A DNA stretch of 64,000 bases from Glebionis coronaria (Eukaryota; Streptophyta; Magnoliopsida; Asterales; Asteraceae): positions 389,321,039 to 389,385,038 of the forward strand of contig CM046879.1 of NCBI GenBank assembly GCA_025667525.1, in the 5' to 3' direction. Below are positions 46,101 through 56,542 of this stretch, one piece after another (within the stretch, counting starts at the first letter, position 1; each line of letters begins with the position of its first letter). Under the pieces are notes generated by a model. It had not been told where the DNA came from. It did not search any database and worked only from the letters and a program-made list of their open reading frames with translations. The position numbers and the translations under genes are program-made.

Positions 46101-46817
46101 TATGAAGTTGCCAAAATCAAACTTAAGAATGAGCCAGACCCCCCGGTAAATGTTCACATGTACAGGTCTATGATTGGCTCCCTCATGTATTTGACTGCAT
46201 CACGTCCGGACATTATGTTTGCAGTAAGTGCTTGTTCTAGACACCAGGTGACTCCAACGGTTTCGAACTTAAATGCAGTGAAGAAGCTTTTCAAGTATAT
46301 CAAGGCTCAACCTAAATTGGGTCTATGGTATCCTAGAGAATCTCCTTTTGTTCTAGAAGCCTATAGTGATAGTGACTATGCTGGTGCTAATAATGATAGG
46401 AAGTCTACTACTGGTGGTTGTCAATTTTTGGGTCGTCGACTTATTTCATGGCAATGCAAGAAACAGACAATCGTAGCTACTTCTTCAACAGAAGCTGAAT
46501 ACGTTGTGGCTGCTAGTTGTTGTGGACAAGTTTTGTGGATCCAAAATCAGATGTTGGATTATTGTTTCAATTTTATGAATACCAAAAATTTTATTGACAA
46601 TCAAAGCACTATTTGCATTGTGAAGAATCCTGTTTTTCATCAGCGGACGAAGCATATTGAAATTCAGCATCATTTTATACGGGATGCCAATGAGAAGAAG
46701 CTGATACAGGTTCTTAAAGTTCATACGGATGACAATGTTGCTGATTTACTGACTAAAGCTTTTGATGGTCCTCGGTTTAACCACTTGGTGGTTCATAATG
46801 GGATGGTCAATCCTTGA
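43191..46817 (+). CDS. pol: copia Pol polyprotein (protease, integrase, RT, RNase H), intact
   Basis: Open from 43191 to 46817 (the first ATG is 43248, but the protease motif lies before it, so it is probably made as a Gag-Pol fusion). Aspartic protease DSGFSRSMTGNKSLL (43227 on); integrase zinc region HRRMGHVNFKTIHK...CIACSKGKQHKASF and D-D-E core LLHMDLFGPTS, CDNGTEFKNKD, QQNGVAERKNRTLIEA; RT with VARIEAIRLFLAFA, FQMDVKSAFL, LYGLHQAPRAWYE and YVDD (45876-45887); RNase H with YSDSDYAGANNDRKSTTGGCQF, SSTEAEYVVAASC, DNQSTICIVKNPVFHQRTKHIEI. Every motif is present and no stop interrupts it, in contrast to every other pol in the window. Confidence 0.95.
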   Translation, partial: VTPYQDLSLGIVDSGFSRSMTGNKSLLSNFVPFHGGKVYFGGGEGRITGKGTIMTPNLNFEQVYYVEALQHFNLISVSQICDKKQFVLFTDTDALVISKDFQLPDDSQVLLRIPRRHNLYSIRLNEVNPTGQLACLVAKASEDEATKWHRRMGHVNFKTIHKLANLNLVSGLPPKTFRNDINCIACSKGKQHKASFKAITDLSLITEPLQLLHMDLFGPTSIRSIDHRQFCLVVTDGYSRFTWVFFMAAKSETYSILRDFLTLIENQLSKKVKGIRCDNGTEFKNKDLIALCNAKGIKRDYSAARTPQQNGVAERKNRTLIEATRTMLADSKLPTMFWTEAVNTASYVLNRVSITNPHKKTPYELLMGKVPNIAHLKPFGCPVTILNTSDYLGKFDGKADEGYIVGYSAHSRAYRVYNLQAKRIIETINLRYFEEKSNIQGKGPEWYFDLDYLSDSLGYFRFKTNHDAGPQVFATSSTGVPSSLSDSDDEDDIFVVPSYSTMVSPTPPSDETPLDVQDSQAALDTLLKQQQEATKVAAQGSFEFPLVEPTDKVAPGTPASAPSASLSPTGTPASESASNTRFSSPSDLGNHEKKSSTKLDDIHKQPVDGIFQNASYDADFVGDLNNLAPEVEVSSNPVLQSHKDHPTTQIIGDPGSTVKTRRMQQKASSDHHALVGYIEDQKRNNHTDFQHCLFACFLSQVEPRSVSHALEDQSWVEAMQEEMQQFLFQNVWVLVDLPDRKTAINTKWILKNKKDARGIVVRNKARLVAQGHTQIEGIDYIEVFAPVARIEAIRLFLAFASYVGFTVFQMDVKSAFLYVKIDEEVYVTQPKGFVDPLHPKKVYKVVKALYGLHQAPRAWYERLSTFLLKNGYRRGTIDKTLFLRRNSKDIILVQVYVDDIIFGSTRKEWCDEFEHLMKGEFQMSAMGELSFFLGLQVKQQSDGIFISQDKYVHEILQKFDMDPLRPAATPYEVAKIKLKNEPDPPVNVHMYRSMIGSLMYLTASRPDIMFAVSACSRHQVTPTVSNLNAVKKLFKYIKAQPKLGLWYPRESPFVLEAYSDSDYAGANNDRKSTTGGCQFLGRRLISWQCKKQTIVATSSTEAEYVVAASCCGQVLWIQNQMLDYCFNFMNTKNFIDNQSTICIVKNPVFHQRTKHIEIQHHFIRDANEKKLIQVLKVHTDDNVADLLTKAFDGPRFNHLVVHNGMVNP

Positions 46818-47441
46818 GGTCTAGGATTGAGGGGAGGCAAAGCCTAAGGGGAGGCTTTGTGTATATATTAGGTCAGACTAATGTATTGATAGTATTTAAC
46901 AACATAGTTTCTTGGTTCTGATGGTGTGTGGTGCTTATGATGGAGTATTTTTGCTCTCTACTGGTGGATATGGCCTTACATGACTGGCTTCTGGTCCTCT
47001 TTGGTCAGCTTCTAGTTATAATTGGTTGGCTTCTGGTGGTTTAAAATCCTTCCATTTCAAGTGGTGTTTGGCTCCTGGTACTGGTCTGGCATACTGTTCA
47101 TTCCTTTTGTCCTTTGTTAATCACGTTTTGCTCCTGGTCTGATCATTGTGTGCTTTGACTTTTGGTCAACGCTCCCAATTCTGGTATTTACAAGTTTAAA
47201 TAAAGCATGGTTAATTGGGAGTTGGTAACTATGTTAAAAAGGGCAAGTGGTTACTATGCAATTATGGTTTAATTTGAAAGGGCAACCCCCCATTAATAGG
47301 GGTCAATGAACAGTTACAACTTTCTTTATATATGGTCAACATACACCCTTGACTCACTCATTACCATTAACACACACACAAAACCGCTTCTACTCTCTAC
47401 ACCCTAATCACAATCCTTCTTCCTTCAATTCATCAAGATCC
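46818..47441 (+). other. copia spacer between pol and third ORF
   Basis: Non-coding. Directly after pol, a G-rich PPT-like segment (gattgaggggaggcaaagcc...aggggaggc, about 46828-46856) resembles an internal polypurine tract. The next 300 bp are rich in ctggt/tggtc words (seven CTGGT between 46960 and 47190). Leads to the ORF3 start. Confidence 0.6.
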
Positions 47442-50331
47442 ATGGTTGCTTTTGCTTATCAACCTGCTCACAACCGAGTTGCTTATCTGGGTGATGGTCC
47501 CCATCGTGAACATTTTGCTGACATCCTGGATTTTATTGAAGCATCCAACCTAAGGTTTGCACTTACTATCTGTCCCACCATATATGATAGTGTGATTAGA
47601 CAATTTTGGGCGTCTGCTCAACTTGTGAATGTGGCTGGTCGTCCACGTGCACTCCGTGCTACCATAGATGGACGTGCATATGTGGTAAGTGAGGCTTCTA
47701 TTCGCTCTTCTCTTCATCTTCAGGATGAGGGGTGTGTTGAATCAATCCCCAATGTGGAAGTATTAGAGGGGATGGCTGCTTTAGGTTATGAACATGGGGG
47801 GAAGTTTAACTTCCAGAAAAATAGGTTTTCCCCACAATGGAAGCTTCTGGTCCACTTTCTGATCCATTGTATGAGTCCCAAGTCTGGGAGTTGGGATGCT
47901 TTCCCTACTCCTTTGGCTACTGGTCTTATCTGCTTAGCCCAGGGTAGAGTTTTTAACTTTTCTCATTATATATTTGAGGGGATGGTTAGTAATTTATTCT
48001 AATGCTGGTTCGAGAAAGAAGTTTCTTATGTACCCTAGGTTTCTTCAGCAAATACTTGTGTGCATTCCTCGTGATAGGACTGAGCATTTACCGTCTAAGC
48101 TTACCACAAAGGTGTATTACAATATGGTCAATGGGTTTACTGGGGAATGGAGGCCCCTGACTGAGGCCATGTTGGGATTGGCTCAGGGTCCTACGGGTGA
48201 GGAGGATGAAGCTCTTGAGTTTGTTGTGATTGATGATGACCCCATGGAGGAGGAGGCTCCTACTGCTGGTGCCACTCCTGTGGTAGAGGAGGAGCTAGTT
48301 GAGGAGGTGGTGGTTGAAAAACCATCTCCTACCAAGGCTGGTCCTTCTTCAGTCCCACAAAGGTCTCCATTTGTGGAGACTCCACCTCCTAGTCCTGCCC
48401 CACAATCGACTGATAAACCGTTTGATGCTAGTACTCCACAGGTTGACCCATATGTTGCTTCGGGCTCCAATGATGCTTTCCTTGATCCAAGTTCTCTTGG
48501 TGGGAAGGCAGAGGAGCCTACTACACTGATATCTTTGCTTGATCTTATGCGCAGGTACCATGAGCGGATGATTTGTTTGGAAGCTGATTTAAACCAACAT
48601 CGGAAGCTTACAAGGGAGTTTGTTCTTCCTCTGGCTGATCGCATCAAGGCATTGGAAACTCAACAACGGCGTCGCAAGAAGCATGTGGTCCATTCAGATT
48701 TTGAGGATGAGGGTGCGGAGAATGTTGAGGATGGCTTGACATTGTTGGCAAAGGCTGCCTTTGCTGATAAAATTTATGAGGATTTGCCGGTTCCTCCAAC
48801 ATCCTCCAATGTTCCTTCTCCTGGTGCTATTCCCCCTTCTATGGGTGGTGATTCTGATCCTGCTGATGGTTCTAATGCTGGTCCCTCTCATGATTCAAAG
48901 GGAAAGGCCCCAATGATTGATGCTCCATCCCCATCTCGCAAGCGTACCCGTCGCCAGATTGAAGAGGAAAGGCTTGGTGAGGAGGCTGCTCGTCGGGTTC
49001 AAGCTGAGATTGATGAAGCTGATAGGGCTGCTGAGGAAGAGCTTCGAGAGTGTAGGCGTGCACAAATTCAGCATGATGCCATGCATTGGAGTGATAGTGA
49101 ATGGATGCAAGTTTTGACTGTTCTCACTCGGGATTATGCTTAGTTTAAAGATCTTTTGGGTGACGATGTTGATGAACACAATTGTATACCGAAGGCTATG
49201 GTATTGATGCGTAAGCATCAGTTGGCTCTTGCTGCAGAACTTAAGAAACAGAGAAGGAACAGACCTTTATCTCGGGCTGAGGAGCGCCAGCAGATGCAAT
49301 GTTATGTGAAATATCAGTCTGCTGCACATTTTAATGCTCCTTGGACGTGGGCACGGGTGCGGGCTTTGACTTTTGGTGAGCTCAAGGCCCTTTATGAAAA
49401 GATGGTTAAGCGTCAGAGTCAACCTATTTCGGAAAGATTTATTTATCATCTTCGTGGTGTGACTTCTTCTACGCCTGCTGATTCTACTGGTCCTTCGTCT
49501 GCACCCACTCCTGCTTCTGCTGCTAGTCCATCTGGTTTTGTTGCTACTTCCGTTGGTCCTTCTACTACACCTTTGGTTGCTCCGTTGGGTTCTACTGCTT
49601 CCCCTGCTGCTGAGGTTAAGGTCAAGGTTGAATCAACACTTTCTGATCCCACACCTAGACGTTCCCTTCGCCAGAAACAGGCTCGTCGTATTCGCCGTGG
49701 TAAGACAGTTCCTTTTGAGAAGCGAGATCCTGAGAATTTAGTTGATGCAGCTTCTGACAGCGATTCTGACTTACCCTTGGGCAATGGGAGCATTACTGGT
49801 TATACGGTTGAGCGTTCTACAACACTTCATGGTGGCGTATCCCATCGGATTACTTTGAAAGATGGGTCTGTGCGATTGGCAACGGGTTTGCAGGGTGTGT
49901 TGTCTTGGGCTGACCGTATGGATCTTATGGCGTTGTATGGACTTATTGATTCTAATATGCCGTTTAACCCAATGGCTGTGTCTTCCTGGCCTGGTCTCCG
50001 TATCTGGGCTGATCTCAAGCTAATGTTGGATGCTCCTCCTAATGCTCCTGTTTCGGGCATCTGGAAGGATCAAATGCAATGGGAGATTCTGTGCTGGAAG
50101 CTATATGCTGGATGTGGGGTTCATATGTTGGAATTAGAATCTGGTCATATGGTGTTTATGCTGACGGATGTGGAGTATCCTTTGACTATTTCTTCGATGG
50201 AGGCGATGTTGGCGAGTCACTTGCAAATTTCTACTACTCCATCTGGAAATGAGTCCTCTATGGCCACGGCATTAGTAGAAGGTATTCAGGCGCGGTTGAT
50301 AGCAGATAAGAAGGCTGCTTCTGGTATGTAA
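47442..50331 (+). pseudogene. third ORF of the Sirevirus element, function unknown
   Basis: About 960 codons from ATG 47442, in the place where sireviruses carry an env-like or other extra ORF. The product has an N-terminal globular part (FIEASNLRFALTICPTIYDSVIRQFWASAQL, GRAYVVSEASIRSSLHLQD, MSPKSGSWDAFPTPLATGLICLAQGRVFNFSHYIF), a Pro/Ser/Glu-rich middle, a charged helical segment (RQIEEERLGEEAARRVQAEI) and a conserved C-terminal part (LDLMALYGLIDS-like, WADLKLML, WEILCWKLYAGCGVHMLELE, EYPLTISSMEAML). I know the same arrangement from many unannotated Asteraceae proteins. No clear signal peptide or membrane segment. Breaks: a one-base frameshift near 47990 and TAG at 49141-49143. Confidence 0.8.
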
Positions 50332-51303
50332 GGTGATTGGGTTGTAAGTGTTTATGCTTTGTATTTTTGATCATTTGTTCTTATTCTCATTCTTTTCACC
50401 AATATGTACAGTGATTGGTGAACTTCAATCTTTATAGTTAAAAAAAAAAAAAAATATATGCTTTTTATATAATATATGCTTATACTTTTAACACAGTTTA
50501 GATTTTATACTTGTGAATAATATCCCTTGGCTGCTTAACATTGTGGGTTCTGGTTACTGATTTGAGCTTATCCTGGTACTTGGCTTCACTTGGTGTTGGA
50601 CGTGGTCCACACAACAAATGGTTCTCAACTTACCATGTCTAATCGACAAGAAAAAGTTGATTCACCTTGAGGGTACGGCTTCCGGTGCGATTCTCAAATC
50701 CGTTGATGGTTGCCAGGTTACCCAAAACTGGATGGTTTTCACTTGCCATAGTCTTGGACTGAAAAGTGGCTAATCCAAGGGGGTACGGCTCTTGGTAAAG
50801 ATCTTATCAAATCCGTTGATAGTTGTAATAGCTTGCTTAAAGCTATAGGGTGTTCAACTCACCGATGCTTCATTGCTAAGAGTTGGCGAGTCCAGAGGGG
50901 TACGACTTCTGGTAAAGACGTATCAAATCTGTTGACGGCTGTGATGGTTTACCTAAAATCATCAGGGTACCCCCACTCACCATTGATTCACGTTATAAGA
51001 GTTGGGCTGGGTTCTAGTCTCCCAATGTGATGCTTATTCCACCAGAATGACTAGCTAGCCCAAGAGCGAGCAGCTACTTGGTAAAGGCTCATCAAATCTG
51101 CTCATGTTGCTGAAAAGATTCAACACGATGCTGATTTGTTACAAGCTTTGGAGAAGCTTCTAGTGTTTCATGTTGCGGCGGTTACTCTGATTCTTATCTT
51201 GTTGATGCTGTTATTTGTTTTGCTGATACAATCCTCGGGCTTTCTTTGCACGTTTTCCAGGAAACTTAAACTCAACAGGTCAAATTCAAGTTTAGGGGAG
51301 GAT
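50332..51303 (+). repeat. copia 3' non-coding region with degenerate tandem repeats and PPT
   Basis: At least four imperfect units of about 110-117 bp (the last spaced wider) between 50610 and 51110. Each has a gggtacggct-like core (50671, 50781, 50898, weak near 51067), followed by tggtaaag..tatcaaatc.gttga and gg.t.ac..aaa..ggg...tcac. A run of 14 A lies at 50440-50453. The polypurine tract aggggagga (51294-51302) precedes the LTR. Confidence 0.8.
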
Positions 51304-51762
51304 TGTTAGGACCATTGTAATAGTTATATGTAATAGGTAGAATAGGAGGTATGTAGTTCCTCCTGGTCCTAGTAGTAGTAGGAGCAAGTCCTGCTCCTGG
51401 TCCTAGTCGTAGTCAAACTTTATTATTTACTTAATATTCTGTTAGGATATGCATGAGATATGTTAGGAAAGGATATGCATATCAGTTTTACACGTTTTCT
51501 TTAATGCTGTATTAGGGTTTCCTTGTAGTATAAAAGGAGGCAGAAGGGTTAGACACACCTTCACCAAACGTAGTTCTAGTGATTATTAATATTAGAAATC
51601 CTTAGAAAGGATCAAGTCTTTAGAGTTATTCTGTTCTTCTTAATTATATTTATATTCTACATTCATATTGTGTATAGAGTCTCTTTGTGATTTGACTTGT
51701 GATTACAGAAGTCATTCACCGGCCCTGACAGGCTGCAAGATCTACATCTAGTAGACCCAACA
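51304..51762 (+). repeat. 3' LTR of copia element
   Basis: Same as 39919-40383 except for five substitutions and a 6-bp deletion after the TATA box. Confidence 0.95.
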
Positions 51763-51767
51763 CATAA
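51763..51767. repeat. target site duplication of copia element, right
   Basis: cataa, identical to 39914-39918. Joining the flanks restores the protease reading EFDIIM next to GMDWL. Confidence 0.95.
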
Positions 51768-53488
51768 TAATATCGAATTCACACATATCTAAAGGAAGGG
51801 CACTGACTGGACGGATTTTATCATCAAACTCAAGAGGGAGATCCTTATACACTTGGGTAATGTGTACAGAGTCTCGCATGGGGGTAGATATACTAAGTAC
51901 ATTGTCTAGTGGCGTAGGGGTCATGTTTATTCTAACAGCATATGAAGTAGATATAACTGAGGGCGTGGCGCCTGTATCGAAAAGCACGCATGCAGATTGT
52001 CCGTGTATAAACAAAATGCCAGTAATGGTACCTGTGGTCTTATTTGCTTGCTCACGGGTAGTAGTGTAGACACGACCAGAGGTTGGTGGTATTTGTGGTG
52101 GTGGACGTAAAATCTAAGGAATCTGGCCTGAGGTACCGGCAGCATCCTCGCTCTTACAATCCCTCTTCAAATGGCCTGGCTGACCACACTTGTAACAACT
52201 ACCCGTACCACGACGACAAGCTCCCGTGTGTTTCTTCCCACATGTGATGCAAGTGGGATAAGAATACCCGGTAGAATTAGCTCTGGTTTACTGAGAACCT
52301 GATTATGATGATAAACACGTGTCACGATTCTGATAACTTAACTGAAATGAGGCTGTTTGACTGAAATTTAAAATTACCAAAATTTGCAGGTCGGGCAATC
52401 TGCTGACCTCTGTTGTTTTGGTCACGCCCCTGTCTAGCATCTCTGTTGGAATTTACAAAAATTTAAGATCTGTTCTACATGATAGTTTAGTATTTCCAGA
52501 GCTTAAAGAATAACCTGTAGTAGCCATATGAGTTTAAGCTACCGCGGTAGTTATCACCACCGCTCTTCTTATCTGATCGATTACGGTCATATGACTGATC
52601 GTGGTTCCTGTAGTTCTGATGTGGAGTAGCCGATTGGGATTGGTCTCTTCCTCTGTGTCTGTAAGATTATAATTGGATAAGACATAACATATAAGTTGAC
52701 AAGCAATAATGGGAGTTAATCTATTTAAGTCTGTTGGGTGAGATGTAACTCTTCTACGGACGCTCTACATTCCCGAGCTCATCCCTCTCGAAAAGCATCT
52801 CAATATCACGAGCTGCATTAGCTACTTGTGACACATTAGTGAATGTGGCACTCACAAGCCTATCTGCAGTCCTAGAGTGAAGAGCCCAGCAAAATTGCTT
52901 CGCTTGCTCCTCTGCGGTACCCGCAGCCTCCCCTAAGAATCCAGACATCCTGAGGTATCGGTGCATGAACTCTATACTGTTCTCGCCATGATTCTGACGA
53001 ATGACGTGGAAGTCCCTCTTCAGTTTAGCTTGCTCCGCATGCGGGAAAAACTGGTCATAGAACATCGTCTTGAAGCATGCCCAGGGCAATGTAAGCTCCC
53101 AAGCATCTCCCCCATTGGACAGTTTCTGAGACCTCCACCAATGCAGAGTAGGACCCTCCAATTTGTAAACTGCAAGCCCAACCTTGAAAGCATCACCACA
53201 ACCCATAGCTCCAAAAAATTTCTCTACATGGTAGATCCAGTCTTCCGCGTCAGTTGGGGCTACAGTCTGCTCAAAAAGTCGGGGTTTCTGTTTGTTAAAC
53301 AAATCTAGCCAAGCGAGTAAAGTGGCAGGTGGTGGAACAGGAGGGTTGTTATTCTACTGAGGTCCATTTTGATATTCAGCTCGGATCTCATCATGAATTT
53401 GGGGTAACATGGCTTGTATAGCAGCCTGAACAGCAACAGCAATGGTTGTTGCGTTAGGATCATTCTCGTTTTCGCGTCTGGGTGGCAT
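51768..53488 (-). pseudogene. Tekay gag and N-terminal protease
   Basis: Read right to left from ATG 53488: MPPRRENENDPNATTIAVAVQ, a stop at 53354-53356, then the Gag core FNKQKPRLFEQTVAPTDAEDWI, LAVYKLEGPTLHWWRS, FKTMFYDQFFPHAEQAKLKRDF, FMHRYLRMSGFLGEAAGT to a stop at 52754-52756. A degenerate basic region follows, then a two-part zinc-knuckle region: CITCGKKHTGAC and a perfect CYKCGQPGHLKRDC (52156-52197). The retropepsin begins with FIHGQSACVLFDTGATPSVIS, catalytic Asp codon at 51976-51978, and is cut by the copia element after EFDIIM. Gag binds and packages the element RNA; the protease would mature it. Confidence 0.9.
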
Positions 53489-53938
53489 CTGAAATAACAG
53501 AGGATAAGTTGATAAAACTGCCAAAACCTGGAGTAATAAATCTGAATATGCATAGTGTAACTCATGAAGGCACAACCAACAAAATATGACATGAATACTG
53601 GTGAACGCCTAGGGTCAGTTCACAAAATGACAATTTACTGAAACATAAATCTGACATGAGTAAGGATGAACGCCTACGGTAAGTTCATCTATACAAAATT
53701 TAAGCGGGCAAGGGTGAACGCCTAAGGTCAGTTCACCAAAACGAAAAGTTCGCTGAAAAGCACATGCCATTAAGTATGGCCAGTCCTGTACTAACCGTTT
53801 TCTTAATCAAAATTTTGAAAATCCGGCTGATAAAATAAATGAGTAGCATACAAGATAACGACGCCAAAATACAGGAAGTTCTTGGTGACTACCCACTAGT
53901 CACAGGTCATGTTTTAGAGCCTACAGGTCGAACCTTGC
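53489..53938 (-). other. Tekay 5' leader
   Basis: Untranslated leader between PBS and gag ATG. Its main feature is a set of three similar hairpins (53601-53737). No ORF supported. Confidence 0.7.
53601..53737 (-). repeat. three covarying hairpins in Tekay leader
   Basis: Copies at 53601-53623 (stem GTGAAC/GTTCAC), 53665-53689 (GATGAAC/GTTCATC) and 53713-53737 (GGTGAAC/GTTCACC), each with an 11-base loop of the type gcctaNggtNa. Both stem arms change together between copies. Confidence 0.75.
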
Positions 53939-53950
53939 GCTCTGATACCA
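53939..53950 (-). other. primer binding site of Tekay element
   Basis: gctctgatacca on +, which is TGGTATCAGAGC on the - strand, four bases from the LTR: the initiator tRNA-Met PBS. Confidence 0.95.
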
Positions 53951-53954
53951 TAAC

Positions 53955-56537
53955 TGTAACACCCCACTTGGATAAATGGACCGTTACGTGTATTTATGAC
54001 GTGTCATCAATGCTTGCAAGGCAATGTATTAAACATTAACTGACCATACGGAAATACCGGAATCAAACATCGGTAGTCCAACGTAAGCTCAAAATATAAA
54101 GATTAAGTACTGAAAGAAAAAGGACGAAACGGTGTCCAAACAACCAAAGTAATGTAATGTAATGTGTGCATAAAAATAAAGGAGTCTGGATAGCTCCCAT
54201 CCAAATTCACGTACTCTCTTAGAAGTCCTAAGATCATCCCTGTGTACCTGCCATTTGGAAACATGAGAGGAAACTACGGCTGAGCATAACGCTCAGTGAA
54301 CGTATATAGCATGATAAGAATGTACTAAAAGTAATGGAATAGAAGACAAAAATGAAACTATAAGACTGATATGTAACATGTGGTAGAACTCTGCATAAAA
54401 TCTGAGAAACCTGGTTCATATATATTGAAACTGAAATATAACTATTAATTCTGAAAACATGCATTTACTGTATTTTAATTTGCCAGAGCTTATATAGGTC
54501 ACGTGCTGTAACAACCGTGCATGAATAACTGGAGGGGTGACCTCATCATGCTGTAGAGGGGTGACCTCTAAATACTGTGCTGGGTGGAGGGATCAACTCC
54601 AATGTGAAGGATGTAGAGAACACACCACATTCACCCTGATAACTTGTAAACTGATAAGCCTAGGATGCATCCATACGCCCCACTAAACATACATATAAAA
54701 ATGGCCAACCTGAACATGAGTGGGACGATGCAGGATATCACTCTCCTGCATGTGAGTCACGACACCGGTGCCTCTAGTGCCGTGGTTACGGTACCTCCGT
54801 AACTAGTACATAAACTGGTCGTGCTTGTATATAATGCTCAGGCAATTTATTTAGTTATTAACATGATTACTGATTAGCTTAAACATATACTGGGAAAAAC
54901 ATTTGGCTGAAGACGGGGAATCCTAATCATGCATAAAAAGGAAGTCCTTACTGAAAGGACGGAAATCCGTACCTCGTGTCCAGTAACCGACCGAGATCAA
55001 CTGACAGAAAGTCTACTCTGATTTCACGCGAGCTACATGAATAAGGGACGTGAATGAGTAAACTGATATCACTTATTTAATTTCATGTTCTTATTGGCGT
55101 TTCATTTATTTATTTTATTTCTGTAATTCCGTACGTACATTAACTGCTAAATCTGATCTTATAATATTTCATTTTAATGTATTATCGTTCTGCTATTAGT
55201 TACGGTACAAACGTATTTCTGGCGCTATAGTAATACTATATTAAGTATCCCGCAAAAATAGAAAGTTTCTTAAATTAGAAAGTTCCCAAAATAATTTAAT
55301 TCATTTAATAAAATTATACACTTTTAAATATTAATGAACTATTTTAATTTAATACATTTACAATATATTTTAAACATTTATAAAACAATTAGATTAAAAA
55401 GGTATAATATAACAATATTCATTTTATTTATTATAATAATGACCCGAGCCTACCGAGATACCCCATCTCGGTCGCACTAAACAAATCAACAAACTAAGCT
55501 TAAATCTGCCAATATGAAATTAACGACAGAAAACTGTCGTTAAAAACTGTCGCTAAAACTGAGTTTTTCCAAAACTGTCATTACCATGAATCTGCGACAG
55601 AAATTAGCGTCGCTAATCTGTCGCTAATCTCAAATAAAATTCTTTTAATTACTGTTTAACAAATTCCCACTGTTTCTCATATTCTTCCCACTGTTTTCAT
55701 CGTGTTCCCACTGTTGACACATTCCCAAACGCATCCTTAATAAATAAATAGGTCGTGTGTTTTGACAGCCCCCTTTTTGGGTCGAACCTGGCCCTAGCCG
55801 CCCTTGTGGGGGTCACGGCTGGGCATGGCTGAGGTCATCGAGGCCTTAGGGTCTCGGTGTGTCAAACCAAAACACCCCCGATCACCTGGCTAAACAAACA
55901 CGCCCCTTTCTTTGGGTTTTTTGACCCTCGGTCGACCAACAGTAGACTACACCGAGACCCACAGTGGTCTCGGTTTTTATCACCAATCCCAAGACCCGAC
56001 ACCCCTATAATCAGGTGGTTGTGGTGATTCGAAAACCATCTCATGAAACAATCCACAAACCCTAATTCGTTATTTTATGTGAAGATGTTTGATTCGTTTA
56101 AACAAGCAAAACATTCCAATGTTCATCAAAACAATATCGTGATTAAATTACTGATATGGAAAATATCTTTACCTGGTTTGAAGAACAAGGAACTCGACAC
56201 CCCCCTTTTTTTTTCTCTCGGCGGCCAAACAAAGGAAACCCTAATTTTATTTTTTATTTTGTTTTTGTCTGTTATGGAAGGAGGGTTAAAGTCTCGTTTT
56301 AATTATTTTTTTTGTAACCGAAGATGGGCTAAAGCCCATAATCCCTCCCCTTTTTTAAAACCGACTATAATACATTCTTTCCCTTTTCTTTTTTTTTAAA
56401 AAAAACAAGCTTTAAGTATGGATTACATGTCATTTAATTTCTCGCGTGATTATTTCCATCGTTTACGTAATACTTATATAGTTTATTAAAATAAAAACTG
56501 CGTATTTAATATTCTGATCTTAAATACGGGTTTTACA
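53955..56537 (-). repeat. 5' LTR of Tekay element
   Basis: Copy of 34059-36629, in the same orientation; followed by cagac (56538-56542). It promotes transcription toward lower coordinates. Confidence 0.95.
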
Positions 56538-56542
56538 CAGAC
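56538..56542. repeat. target site duplication of Tekay element, right
   Basis: cagac, identical to 34054-34058. Confidence 0.9.

Larger units (their letters stand above)
39919..51762 (+). mobile_element. Sirevirus-like Ty1/copia element (SIRE/Maximus type) with a third ORF
   Basis: 11.8 kb, LTRs of 465 and 459 bp with five substitutions and one 6-bp indel by eye, perfect 5-bp target duplication cataa. Order: LTR, initiator-Met-type PBS, gag with two zinc knuckles and a coiled coil, pol (protease, integrase, RT, RNase H), a third ORF of about 960 codons, tandem-repeat-rich 3' region, PPT, LTR. The large gag and the ORF after pol are typical of the SIRE/Maximus group. Pol is open throughout, so the insertion is young. 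Confidence 0.93.
34059..56537 (-). mobile_element. Tekay-like chromovirus (Ty3/gypsy), interrupted by a copia element
   Basis: LTRs of 2571 bp (34059-36629) and 2583 bp (53955-56537), about 3% different by eye over the first 700 bp, flanked by cagac on both sides. PBS, leader, gag, protease, RT, RNase H, integrase and chromodomain lie on the - strand in normal order from 53950 down to 36630. Without the 11.8 kb copia insertion the element is about 10.6 kb. Long LTRs, a two-part knuckle region in Gag and a C-terminal chromodomain place it in the Tekay/Del branch. At least ten stops or frameshifts make it defective. Confidence 0.92.

Noticed and set aside
51860..52069. + strand ORFs over the Tekay protease and gag
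   Set aside because: Opposite-strand shadows of the real - strand gag/protease.
52640..52757. Possible intron in Tekay gag (acceptor-like tcttacag)
   Set aside because: The region is decayed on both sides, the donor is unclear and no frame supports it.
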